In this document: one piece after another, positions 1-6,880 of the stretch | Layout: the number at the start of each line of letters is the position of its first letter | Position numbering within the stretch: position 1 is the stretch's first letter | NCBI GenBank assembly: GCA_900754535.1 | Contig: CAAEDF010000132.1 | Coordinates: 1 to 13,077, forward strand | Length of the DNA: 13,077 nucleotides | Reading direction: 5' to 3' | From: Clostridia bacterium | Lineage (GTDB): Bacteria > Bacillota > Clostridia > Oscillospirales > CAG-382 | Program-made: the position numbers and the translations under genes | The notes under the pieces: model-generated | What the model saw: the letters and a program-made list of their open reading frames with translations, nothing else | Databases searched by the model: none | What the model was told of the DNA's origin: nothing

Positions 1-175
1 AGTTTTGCTGTCAATTTTTTTTGTCACAATACTCACAAATTTTATTTACTTCCCGATGCAAAATCTATGGCTTCTTTCTAAAATAGGTTGTAACTCACTA
101 TTACATATTGGCTTATTCGCAACCAATGAACGACACTTCGACGTCCGAGTAACAGACGGGTAACAGAATTGAATG
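1..175. other. AT-rich non-coding end of the window
   Basis: No convincing gene lies here. The first 55 bases are very AT-rich and contain loosely repeated TTTTG..GTCA.AA-like segments (3-14 and 18-29). Bases 86-123 carry a weak dyad (GGTTG/CAACC), and GTAACAG occurs twice with an 11-base period around 150-167. These could belong to an element end or attachment region, but nothing proves it. Confidence 0.25.
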
Positions 176-218
176 AAAAACCCTCTCAACGCCCGATCTA
201 TCGGTCTGTCGAGAGGGG
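176..218 (-). terminator. Rho-independent terminator after the lipoprotein gene
   Basis: On the minus strand a perfect 7-bp stem (CCCTCTC at 181-187 pairing with GAGAGGG at 211-217) encloses a second small palindrome (CCGAT/ATCGG) and is followed directly by five T residues (complement of 176-180). It lies about 60 bases past the stop of the lipoprotein gene and would end the whole minus-strand operon. This is a classic intrinsic-terminator layout. Confidence 0.85.
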
Positions 219-261
219 TATTCAACGCAACTGATACGGGGTTATCAGTACCGCAAAGATA
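176..261 (-). ncRNA. Candidate small RNA: promoter box, hairpin and terminator
   Basis: The minus strand reads TATCTTTG (254-261), a match to the Bacteroidetes -7 element TAnnTTTG, then a perfect 7-bp hairpin (230-236 with 243-249, ACTGATA/TATCAGT, 6-nt loop), then the terminator at 176-218. Initiation 6-8 nt past the box would give an RNA of about 70 nt made of two hairpins and a U tail. No -33 TTTG box is seen at the usual distance, so the promoter is weakly supported. The alternative is simply the 3' untranslated region of the lipoprotein mRNA. Confidence 0.4.
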
Positions 262-278
262 GTGATTTATTTGGATTT

Positions 279-776
279 CTATTGCTTGGCGTAGATTATC
301 GCATTCTCTGCCTCGGTCAAGCCATAATCCCACATTTTGAAAGAGGAGGCGTCGATGACCTTGATATTGCGCTTATCTTCGCGGTTCACTACTTCGCCAT
401 CCGTTCCGTATTCAAAGAATGAGATCGTCGGGGTTGCCCCCTCATATTTTACGTCTATTGAGTAATAGCAGGTCGATGAGCCGCTGATCGCTTCAAATCG
501 GGTGTCGGTTATTACGGCGGTTCCGTATGCCGTGAAATCAGGGAAAAGGATTACCGTCGGCTTGATCTCTTTCGGCTCGGAATAGGGCTGAAAGGCGATG
601 GTTTCCGTGTAGGAGGCGGCAGAGGATAATTTATCCTCGTGGAATCCGATATAGGTTCCATTGAGGGTCTGCCAAATCTGTTTGACTGTTTCGTTCATCT
701 CCGGCTGTGGGGCGTCGTCTTTGGAGCAAGTTGCGACGCAAAGGGATAGGAATAGGATAGATAAGAGTTTTCTCAT
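279..776 (-). CDS. Surface lipoprotein, unknown function
   Basis: This 165-aa protein starts with a basic N-terminus (MRKLL), a hydrophobic stretch (residues 4-14) and a lipobox ending at Cys17 (V-A-T-C), so it should be lipidated by signal peptidase II. The residues after the cysteine (S-K-D-D) resemble the lipoprotein export signal that sends Bacteroidetes lipoproteins to the cell surface. The rest is a soluble domain rich in Thr, Ser and Tyr, probably beta-rich, that I cannot assign to a family. It starts 12 bases after the mrr-like stop and is followed by a terminator, so the two genes form one small operon. In a prophage such a cargo lipoprotein could alter the lysogen's surface, for example in superinfection exclusion, but that is inference from position only. 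Confidence 0.8.
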   Translation of the reverse strand: MRKLLSILFLSLCVATCSKDDAPQPEMNETVKQIWQTLNGTYIGFHEDKLSSAASYTETIAFQPYSEPKEIKPTVILFPDFTAYGTAVITDTRFEAISGSSTCYYSIDVKYEGATPTISFFEYGTDGEVVNREDKRNIKVIDASSFKMWDYGLTEAENAIIYAKQ

Positions 777-788
777 AATATGATGGTT

Positions 789-1646
789 TTATGCTTTCAG
801 GAAATAGACAGGAATAATCGGGAGCAGTGCTTTGTCCTCCTCGCTCATGCGGTCGTAGTAGCGAATCCATAGGTCGATGAACTCGTCGATGTCGATCAGG
901 CGTAGGCAGCGATGCCCGTTGCGGGCCTCTTTCTTGGATTCGCTGGTGAATGTCCCCGATGTAACCAGCAGGCCGACTTCGCCCTCCTTGACGAGAACCC
1001 CCAGCAGACTACGGACGACATCGATGGAGATTGCAGAGGTCGGATAATGCTTGACCTGTACTTTCAACTGCGGGGCGGTCGTGCCGAGCGGGTCTCGGTA
1101 GGCGATAATATCGACGCCGCCATCCTTGCCTTTCGGGGCGATGAACGGCGTGTAGTAACCCATTGCCCGCAACAGGGCGGCGACCAAATCCTGAAACTCG
1201 TAGGGGTTCTTTTTGATGATATACTCCCGAATGCCTTTCGATGCCTGACCTTGCAACATATCCAAATCATCGGGCTGATCCGCATTCTCCTCGATGACCG
1301 ATACCGCGTGCTCTTTCTGTATCTTGGAAAACTTGCCGTGAAAATCGGCGAAGAACTCTCCGGCTCCGGCGGCAAGAGCTTTCGCACCCTCTTCCGTCAG
1401 ATGCCAAATCCCGCTCTTTTTGACGAGATACCCGACCTTGCCTACCTCTATCGAATAGAAGTTGAGATACGCTTTCCAGCGGATGACACCGCTCTTGGTT
1501 TCCTCTTTCTCATAATCGGTCAGCGGGAACGATGATGCGAGGGTTTCGTATATATCCGAAATCCTCATTTCGCCGCCGTTGGCCTCGATTGCTTTCATGG
1601 CGGCAAATACGATCTCCGCCTGCCTTGTTGGTTTCTTTTCGCTCAT
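789..1646 (-). CDS. mrr: Mrr-type (type IV) restriction endonuclease
   Basis: The 285-aa protein has the two-domain layout of Mrr enzymes (E. coli Mrr is about 304 aa). Residues 5-90 form an Mrr_N-type winged-helix DNA-binding region (it begins RQAEIVFAAMKAIEANGG and includes GVIRWKAYLNFYSIEVGKVGYL). Residues 145-260 form the Mrr catalytic domain of the PD-(D/E)XK fold. Visible catalytic elements are Glu150 in NPYEFQDLVAALLRAMGY, Asp179 in GGVDIIAYRD, and Gln197/Lys199 in LKVQVKH, followed by the typical GLLVTSGTFT strand. Mrr enzymes cleave methylated or modified DNA. All key residues are present, so it looks active. It follows the lysis genes after a 290-base gap with its own promoter-like box, as a cargo gene would. 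A role in defending the lysogen against other phages is inference. Confidence 0.92.
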   Translation of the reverse strand: MSEKKPTRQAEIVFAAMKAIEANGGEMRISDIYETLASSFPLTDYEKEETKSGVIRWKAYLNFYSIEVGKVGYLVKKSGIWHLTEEGAKALAAGAGEFFADFHGKFSKIQKEHAVSVIEENADQPDDLDMLQGQASKGIREYIIKKNPYEFQDLVAALLRAMGYYTPFIAPKGKDGGVDIIAYRDPLGTTAPQLKVQVKHYPTSAISIDVVRSLLGVLVKEGEVGLLVTSGTFTSESKKEARNGHRCLRLIDIDEFIDLWIRYYDRMSEEDKALLPIIPVYFLKA

Positions 1647-1691
1647 GCTATCCGTAAATCAAACATTCGCTGCTGTTTCCGGATATGCACA

Positions 1692-1838
1692 CAGAAAAGC
1701 GTGGGCGTTCCTGTCGGTTTAGAGGTATCGCCAAACACCTACGGACTAACAAGGAAATGCCCACGCATAACGCAGGCATTTACCATTGTTTTTTAAGTCC
1801 GTTGTGAAATTGGCGATTTCCTAAACCTTAAAAACAAT
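1692..1838 (-). ncRNA. Structured leader or small RNA with pseudoknot-forming repeats
   Basis: Four pairs of complementary segments fill this non-coding stretch. As minus-strand RNA, 1810-1827 pairs with 1716-1734 (15 bp with an internal loop), and inside it 1796-1802 pairs with 1741-1747 (7 bp), making one long helix. Within its loop AAATGCC/GGCATTT (about 1755-1780) forms a hairpin. The 5' segment 1828-1838 is complementary to 1785-1796 inside the main loop, and the 3' segment 1699-1711 (GCGTGGGC core) is complementary to 1753-1766 in the inner hairpin, so both crossings would be pseudoknots. The last segment is followed by TTTT (1695-1698), like a terminator. I do not recognise an RNA family. 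It could be a leader switching mrr expression or a free-standing small RNA. Confidence 0.55.
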
Positions 1839-1858
1839 AGCAAACGCTATAATATCAA

Positions 1859-1883
1859 AACTTTTTCAAAGGTACAAAAAGTT
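1859..1883 (-). promoter_or_regulatory. Promoter-like -7 box inside an inverted repeat
   Basis: The minus strand carries TACCTTTG (1867-1874), an exact match to the Bacteroidetes -7 element TAnnTTTG. It is framed by a perfect 8-bp inverted repeat (AACTTTTT at 1859-1866 and AAAAAGTT at 1876-1883). A start near 1860 would place the structured segment in the leader of the mrr-like gene. No -33 TTTG is present at about 20 bases upstream. The dyad centred on the box looks like an operator, but a chance A/T dyad is possible. Confidence 0.5.
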
Positions 1884-1936
1884 TCTGAAATTTGGAGCTA
1901 TTATTATAATCGGCTGTATTGTTCGCCTTTGCGCCC

Positions 1937-2425
1937 TCAAATAAACCTCCGAATCAAGGGAAAAATCTTTTTACGGAGCAGTACGAGAATGATGATAATT
2001 GTCACCCAAAAACCGCGTATTTGCGTCTGTTGCCACCATGTCAATTTGCGCTCTACCTCGACGATCTTTTCAACCTCGACCTCCCGATCCCGATAAACGA
2101 TGCTGTCCCGATATTCTATCGGCCGCTGCGTCGGTATTTCCCGATCGTCCGTCTTGTTTTCGAGCGAGTGGGATAGCGACCCGTCGGGGTTGATCCTTGC
2201 GTCCGATACCGCTGCCGAGGTTTCGAGGTGGCTCGAATCTTGGCGGACGGTCTGCTCGGTTCGCTCGGCCGGCAGTTGCACCCGTACCGTGTCGGGAATC
2301 CATATTGTGCGATGCCTGATCTCGACATGCAGGCTGTCCCGCGTCCCGGTCGAGGTCGTCAGATGTTTGCACGGGCAGCAGGCCGACAGCAAACCGATGA
2401 TAAGGCACAAAATCAGCGTTCTCAT
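1937..2425 (-). CDS. Lipoprotein with C-terminal membrane helix, candidate unimolecular spanin
   Basis: The 162-aa protein has a signal sequence and a lipobox (L13-S14-A15-C16), which predicts an outer-membrane lipid anchor. The middle (residues 20-130) is hydrophilic and charged, with repeated Arg-Asp and Val-Glu pairs. The C-terminus has a single hydrophobic helix (about residues 137-151, FWVTIIIILVLL) ending in basic residues. An outer-membrane lipid anchor plus an inner-membrane C-terminal helix is the topology of unimolecular spanins such as phage T1 gp11, which fuse the two membranes in the last step of lysis. The start overlaps the preceding endolysin-like gene by 4 bp (ATGA), and the gene is last in the lysis cassette, where spanins usually lie. 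The function is inferred from topology and position. Confidence 0.7.
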   Translation of the reverse strand: MRTLILCLIIGLLSACCPCKHLTTSTGTRDSLHVEIRHRTIWIPDTVRVQLPAERTEQTVRQDSSHLETSAAVSDARINPDGSLSHSLENKTDDREIPTQRPIEYRDSIVYRDREVEVEKIVEVERKLTWWQQTQIRGFWVTIIIILVLLRKKIFPLIRRFI

Positions 2426-2880
2426 ACGATTTCGATTTGGATTGGTTCGCCCCGGTCGGAGGCCGTTTTGAGCATGTCATAGACCCGTCGGAATGTCGCC
2501 GTCGAGTTCAGCACCTTGCCGACCTCCTTGTTTTCGCCGACCAATATGCACCCCGCGCTATCCTCGGCGGTATTGCCGATATGGATCAGGATGCCGTCGA
2601 ACTCCGGCACATTGAGCAGCCGAGGCAGGTAGCCGTCGCAGAATTTGTACTGCGCCCGATCCTTATACTTCGGGGATTGGACTTTCAGCGTGATGTCGTA
2701 TGTCCCGTAGGGGATAGCGGTTGCGGCATACACTTTCTTTTCGCCATTGTCGAACCGCCCGTTTTTGTTCAGGTCTCGCACGGCATCTTCGATGGTGTCG
2801 CAGACCTTTTGCCCGTCGATGTAGAGCCAGCCGATGGTATAGGTCGGCTTCAATGCGATGCGTTTCAAAAGTAGTTTCAT
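2422..2880 (-). CDS. DUF5675-like protein, candidate endolysin
   Basis: The protein is 152 aa from the ATG at 2880, which overlaps the holin-like stop by 4 bp (ATGA). A GTG two codons upstream (2886) is less likely. It has features of the DUF5675 family frequent in Bacteroidales prophages: WLYIDGQKVCDTIED near residues 18-32, then TAIPYGTYDITLKVQSPKY at 54-72. The segment at 95-114 (DGILIHIGNTAEDSAGCILV) places His100, Ser108, Gly110 and Cys111 much as the H...S-x-G-C motif of L,D-transpeptidase catalytic domains. Its place between a holin-like gene and a spanin-like gene suggests it acts on the cell wall during lysis. No signal peptide is visible, so it would need the holin to reach the wall. 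The enzymatic activity is inferred. Confidence 0.75.
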   Translation of the reverse strand: MKLLLKRIALKPTYTIGWLYIDGQKVCDTIEDAVRDLNKNGRFDNGEKKVYAATAIPYGTYDITLKVQSPKYKDRAQYKFCDGYLPRLLNVPEFDGILIHIGNTAEDSAGCILVGENKEVGKVLNSTATFRRVYDMLKTASDRGEPIQIEIV

Positions 2881-3149
2881 AGCCACGCGAAAATTTGAAT
2901 GATGAAACCTCCGGCCATTGTATAGGCCAAGTCAAGCCAATCCCATCCTTTGTAGCGGTATTGGTCGAAAGCCTCTTTTGCCACCCCTGCGATGGCGGCG
3001 AATAAGACGCATATTTCAGCCGTATAGGGAATGACAAGGGCGAAAAAGGCTGCGATTACCGCACCTGCAATGAGGTGCAGGAGTTTGTCGGATGGAATAC
3101 TCCCCAGCCATTTCAAGATGGCGGTCAGAATATTTTTGATAGTTTCCAT
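2877..3149 (-). CDS. Small membrane protein, candidate holin
   Basis: The 90-aa protein has an amphipathic N-terminus and about three hydrophobic segments (residues 24-41, 43-57 and 72-89) separated by a charged loop, GVAKEAFDQYRYKGWDWLD. Size, multiple membrane helices and position just before the endolysin candidate fit a holin. The pattern DKLLHLIAGA...AKEAFDQ...WLDLAYTMAGG also resembles small YfiM/VanZ-like membrane proteins, so it may be a membrane protein recruited to this role. It begins 12 bases after the stop of the GAF-like gene and overlaps the next gene by 4 bp, which supports translational coupling. Confidence 0.7.
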   Translation of the reverse strand: METIKNILTAILKWLGSIPSDKLLHLIAGAVIAAFFALVIPYTAEICVLFAAIAGVAKEAFDQYRYKGWDWLDLAYTMAGGFIIQIFAWL

Positions 3150-3161
3150 GATGTTGTGATG

Positions 3162-3836
3162 TTAGTTGGATAATAGGGTTGCTACCTGAATACCGCACTT
3201 GCGAATAGCCTTGCCGACAGCGGAGGCGTCCATCTGTTTTTGTCCGCAAAATGATATGCCGATTGCTCCGAGCGGCTTTTCTCCTGCATATAGGGCGAGA
3301 ATGGCGACCTCGTTCACGTTATTCGACTTGAACTTGAAATACATTCGTTCGTCGATCTCCTTGATCGTTTCGATAGCTCCCCAATAAAATCCGTCGTCAA
3401 AGACTTTCCCGATAAAAGGGTATTTCGATAGCTGAAAATCAGTATATTCATCATCGACGTTATTGATGCCGTCAGCGACCTCTTCGATTCGCATATCGCC
3501 GTATAGGAACGGTAATCCTGATGATAGGTTTTTGCTCCCATTATGCAGCTCTATGAGCCATGTACGGTCGGCATCGAGCGCATATAAGAGTTTGCGCAGC
3601 ATCAGACGAATATCCGCATCTACCTGAATGCGCTTGGCTACCGATTCATCATGTCGCTCTGCTTGGATTGATTCGACTTTATCCAGCACATAGTGCGGAT
3701 TGGTGATAGTAAGGATGACAAACCCCGTGAGGAGTAAAAGCAAAAGCACTCGCAGAAAGCGGAAGAACCCGTATTTTTCCTCCATTTTGAGCAGCTTTTC
3801 GAGCCACCCGATTCCCTTTTCGATTTTCTGTTCCAT
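3162..3836 (-). CDS. Membrane-anchored protein with GAF-like domain
   Basis: The 224-aa protein has a charged N-terminus, one strong membrane helix (about residues 27-45, FLRVLLLLLLTGFVILTI) and a helical linker (50-95). The C-terminal domain (about 90-220) has the strand-helix pattern of a GAF-like fold, with TWLIELHNGSKNLSSGLPFL and a late strand pair around AILALYAGEKPLGAIGISF. A domain of this type might bind a small ligand, but no ligand can be named. It is the first gene of the lysis module and has its own promoter-like box 20 bases upstream, so it might sense or time lysis. That role is inference, and I know no characterised homologue. Confidence 0.65.
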   Translation of the reverse strand: MEQKIEKGIGWLEKLLKMEEKYGFFRFLRVLLLLLLTGFVILTITNPHYVLDKVESIQAERHDESVAKRIQVDADIRLMLRKLLYALDADRTWLIELHNGSKNLSSGLPFLYGDMRIEEVADGINNVDDEYTDFQLSKYPFIGKVFDDGFYWGAIETIKEIDERMYFKFKSNNVNEVAILALYAGEKPLGAIGISFCGQKQMDASAVGKAIRKCGIQVATLLSN

Positions 3837-3855
3837 AATAGGTTTAGATTTATGA

Positions 3856-3884
3856 CAAAAGTAGTGAATAATACCTAATAGGTA
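3856..3884 (-). promoter_or_regulatory. Promoter and palindrome ahead of the lysis module
   Basis: The minus strand has TACTTTTG (3856-3863), matching the Bacteroidetes -7 element. Initiation about 7 bases downstream would leave a leader of only 10-15 nt before the start codon at 3836. Immediately upstream of the box lies a 13-bp near-palindrome (3872-3884, TACCT/AGGTA arms), placed where a regulator could block or recruit polymerase. No clear -33 TTTG is present. The 68-base gap is one of the longest in the structural and lysis part of the operon. Confidence 0.5.
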
Positions 3885-3904
3885 CTATATGGGCGAAAAT
3901 AATT

Positions 3905-6871
3905 TTACTCTTTCGTTGAATATCTGGTGAAATTCTTTAATACCCATCCTCCTTTGATATTGACAAAATCCATCATTTCGCCGGGGGACAATGCCCCGAC
4001 TTGCGTATAGGAGCTTTTCGTCCCTTTAACCACCATGCAAGGGTATCTGCTGGAATTATACAGCGAGCAGTTATAGCCGTCATAGTCGTCATTCGTCTCC
4101 ATCAAAACACCGAATTGCGCTCCGGAGGTCAAGTCCATGTAGCAATTTTCCGAAACCTCCAAAACGGTTGTAAAGACCAATGGCGGACAATATGTCGGCA
4201 CGTATATCGTCTTGTATGACCCGCTCGTTTCAAAGTAATTGGAAACGCATCGTCCGTCCTTATATACTCGGAACTTGGCTCGGTTGCCCTCCATTGCAGA
4301 GGGCGTTTTCGCGGTAAAGTCGATTCCGGTATTGCGTTGATAGGTTTCGCCCGTTGTGGATAATGCGAAAATTTGCGCCCCTACGATATTCGTTACAGTT
4401 CCTACGACAGAGCCTTTATTGTCGAAACAATTATCCCCATTGCTCGGCGTCGCGCTTTGGGTGTAGATATGGGTATAGCTATTGCTTATCCATCCGTAAT
4501 ACTCTACATTCCCTTGCTGTGCTCCTGCGAATATCAACGGGTAGTCATCCTCGGAGGTCGGATTATAACCGCAAAGAGCCGCTATTACGTTTTTCAATGC
4601 GTCTCTCACTCCCACGAATCCCGAAAGGGCAACACCTCCGTCTATTTCGGTCGTTGCATCTTTGAAAGCCTCTTTGAGATAATCCAAATCTGTCCGTTCG
4701 AGGTCGGCAACATCTTTCAGGCTTCCATCCGAGGCGATGAATTTGATATTGCCTCCGATTTCTCCCAGCAGCAGGTCGAAATATGTTTTGCCGTCGGACG
4801 ATACGATCTTATCCGTCGTAATCCGACCGGGCAGAATCTCCGAGAACCCGTAGAGCGAAACATAGCTTCGTTCGCCGTCGTATTCGCTGTTCAGAATGCC
4901 GACCAGCAGATGATAATACCCTGCGACATCGGTCATCTTGATCGCCCTGTCAGATAGGAGAAAATCGCCCTTTACGGTGGTGTCCGTGCGGCTGACTTTG
5001 GCATAGAGATAATATTTCTTTGCTCCGTTGTCGAGGTACGGCGAAAGGTATTCGTTCATCTCCCAAACCTTGTACTCCGAATCGGCATGAGAGGACGAGA
5101 TCGTGCCGATGCCGAGCGTCATGTGCTGGATGAATCCGTGCGGGATATGCAACTGCTTCGCCGTGTTGTCGTAGGTGATACCGTCGCCTACCGCTGTGAG
5201 GTCGGTCTTGCTGGCGACGAACCGGAATTGCAGGCTCTCATCCCCGACGAGCATCATCATCGTCTGCACGGTCAGCGGATTGATGGAGTTCGTGAAGTTG
5301 TCGAGCATCGAATCCTCCAACATCGCCATTGTTTCCCTGACATCGCGGAACCGACGCTTGGTATAGCTTACGGCGTTGCGGATGCTGTTATCTGTCGCCA
5401 CCTCATTTTGCCCGATCTCCCGAAGCTGTGAAGATACGCTCTTGCCCGAAACCGAGTTTGAGATTTCGAGGACGGGAGCATACGGCGAGGTGAGAAATTC
5501 CTTGATACCCGTGATGCGGATCGGAATGCCGTCGGGGGCGAACTGCTCATCGGTGAACAGAACATATCCGCCGACTTTCAGCCGCCCGCCGACACGGAGC
5601 CAATTCTTTTTCGCCCATAGTCCTTGCAGAGTGCCGGTAAAGGTGAATTTCGGGTCTTCGTTCTCATAGAGCTTGCGGGCCGCTTCGCGGAACATATCCC
5701 ATGATGCCCCAGTCTTATCCGTATTGTTACAGATATAGGAATCCGGCAGCATGATACCGAAAATGGCGTAGGTGTCGCCGACGGCGGGACTGAATGTTTC
5801 GTTCGGCATCGTAACCCCGTCGATTTCCTGCGGCACGAGTTCAAAGCGGCGTTCCGAGTGATTGTATTTGAACTCGAACTGCTTGTCGTCGCCCGCGAGC
5901 ATCCCCTTTTGGAAGATGATCGTCGCCGTCTCGCCCTCGATGACATAATCGTTGAAATTCAGCTCTGCGGGGATGGAATTGTCGATGATGTCGTAGAAAT
6001 TCTTTCCTGCGTCGATGCACTCGACCGCCGATACTGTTCCCACGCGCGAGGGGTATATCTCGGAGCAATCGAGGCTGTCCTCCTTGACTGCATCGGAAAC
6101 TTTGTCGATGCGCTCGATGGAATATCCCTCTGCGTCGGATTGATAGATGCGGCCCTCATAAACGAGCGTCTGCGACTTCGGCAACAACAATTCCGCTGAG
6201 CCGTATTTTGAGCGGTCGATATTACGATCTCCGCCCTGAACATAGAGCCGTTTGATCGGCAATTCATCGCTCTGCGTGGTGCGCCCGACACCCGGCTCGA
6301 AGCCGTTACCCTTGCCGTATGCGAGCGGCAGGGGATCATCCTTGAAATACTCGACTTTATGCAATGAAATCGTATAGTCGTTGATTTCCCACTCGGTCTC
6401 GAATTTGTTTGCGACATCCTGCAATGCAGCATCGACGTAGGTGTGGTTGAACTCGACCGTCTGCTCCGCCGCATCGAGGCATTCGCCGACTTTCCAAACT
6501 CCGGCTCCGTCGCGCTGGTTGAGATTCCAGACGATAGCTTCGACGAGTTCGTGGGGCTTGGCGCACATCGACCATTTGAGGCGTTTATCGACGGGATTAC
6601 GCATCTTATACAGGCTCATGTTGTCCTCCAATGTTCCGAGGGTAAGAGTGTATTCGATATTGCGGGTTCCGTTCTTCTTGATGTTTTCCGGCGATCCGAG
6701 TTTGTATTTCACGCCTTGATACTCGCACCATGCCCCGACGGGAATTTCGACAAATTCCGATAGGGAGAATTTCAGGACGAGTTGCGGCTTGGACATGAGG
6801 GAGCGATAGCGGTAGCTGCTATCGCTCTCCTGTACGTCCAATGTCGTGTTGTTGAAATGCAGGGTCAGCAT
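3905..6871 (-). CDS. Large tail-tip protein (Tal/gpJ-like role)
   Basis: At 988 aa this is the largest gene in the window. The N-terminal ~460 residues contain hub-like segments (for example the NPVDKRLKWSMCAKPHELVEAIVWNLN stretch and WAKKNWLRVGGRLKVGGYVLF). A helical linker follows (about 475-545, with SSQLREIGQNEVATDNSIRN and RRFRDVRETMAMLEDS), then repeated beta-rich segments (ITTDKIVSSDGKTYFDLLLG; TEIDGGVALSGFVGVRDAL) and a C-terminal ~250-residue domain. This order suits the baseplate hub and tip proteins found after the distal tail gene in siphoviruses. No catalytic motif is evident. It begins 9 bases after the 138-aa gene. The general role is inferred from size and gene order rather than a recognised domain. 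Confidence 0.7.
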   Translation of the reverse strand: MLTLHFNNTTLDVQESDSSYRYRSLMSKPQLVLKFSLSEFVEIPVGAWCEYQGVKYKLGSPENIKKNGTRNIEYTLTLGTLEDNMSLYKMRNPVDKRLKWSMCAKPHELVEAIVWNLNQRDGAGVWKVGECLDAAEQTVEFNHTYVDAALQDVANKFETEWEINDYTISLHKVEYFKDDPLPLAYGKGNGFEPGVGRTTQSDELPIKRLYVQGGDRNIDRSKYGSAELLLPKSQTLVYEGRIYQSDAEGYSIERIDKVSDAVKEDSLDCSEIYPSRVGTVSAVECIDAGKNFYDIIDNSIPAELNFNDYVIEGETATIIFQKGMLAGDDKQFEFKYNHSERRFELVPQEIDGVTMPNETFSPAVGDTYAIFGIMLPDSYICNNTDKTGASWDMFREAARKLYENEDPKFTFTGTLQGLWAKKNWLRVGGRLKVGGYVLFTDEQFAPDGIPIRITGIKEFLTSPYAPVLEISNSVSGKSVSSQLREIGQNEVATDNSIRNAVSYTKRRFRDVRETMAMLEDSMLDNFTNSINPLTVQTMMMLVGDESLQFRFVASKTDLTAVGDGITYDNTAKQLHIPHGFIQHMTLGIGTISSSHADSEYKVWEMNEYLSPYLDNGAKKYYLYAKVSRTDTTVKGDFLLSDRAIKMTDVAGYYHLLVGILNSEYDGERSYVSLYGFSEILPGRITTDKIVSSDGKTYFDLLLGEIGGNIKFIASDGSLKDVADLERTDLDYLKEAFKDATTEIDGGVALSGFVGVRDALKNVIAALCGYNPTSEDDYPLIFAGAQQGNVEYYGWISNSYTHIYTQSATPSNGDNCFDNKGSVVGTVTNIVGAQIFALSTTGETYQRNTGIDFTAKTPSAMEGNRAKFRVYKDGRCVSNYFETSGSYKTIYVPTYCPPLVFTTVLEVSENCYMDLTSGAQFGVLMETNDDYDGYNCSLYNSSRYPCMVVKGTKSSYTQVGALSPGEMMDFVNIKGGWVLKNFTRYSTKE

Positions 6872-6880
6872 GATCTGATT

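Noticed and set aside
1..60. Transposable-phage end with transposase-binding repeats
   Set aside because: The repeated TTTTG..GTCA segments are too degenerate and too AT-rich to claim, and no terminal dinucleotide or target duplication can be seen.
46..333. 95-aa minus-strand open frame
   Set aside because: It runs through the terminator and into the lipoprotein gene in another frame, and its composition is not protein-like.
912..1535. 207-aa open frame on the plus strand
   Set aside because: Antisense shadow of the mrr-like gene, whose catalytic motifs are intact on the other strand.
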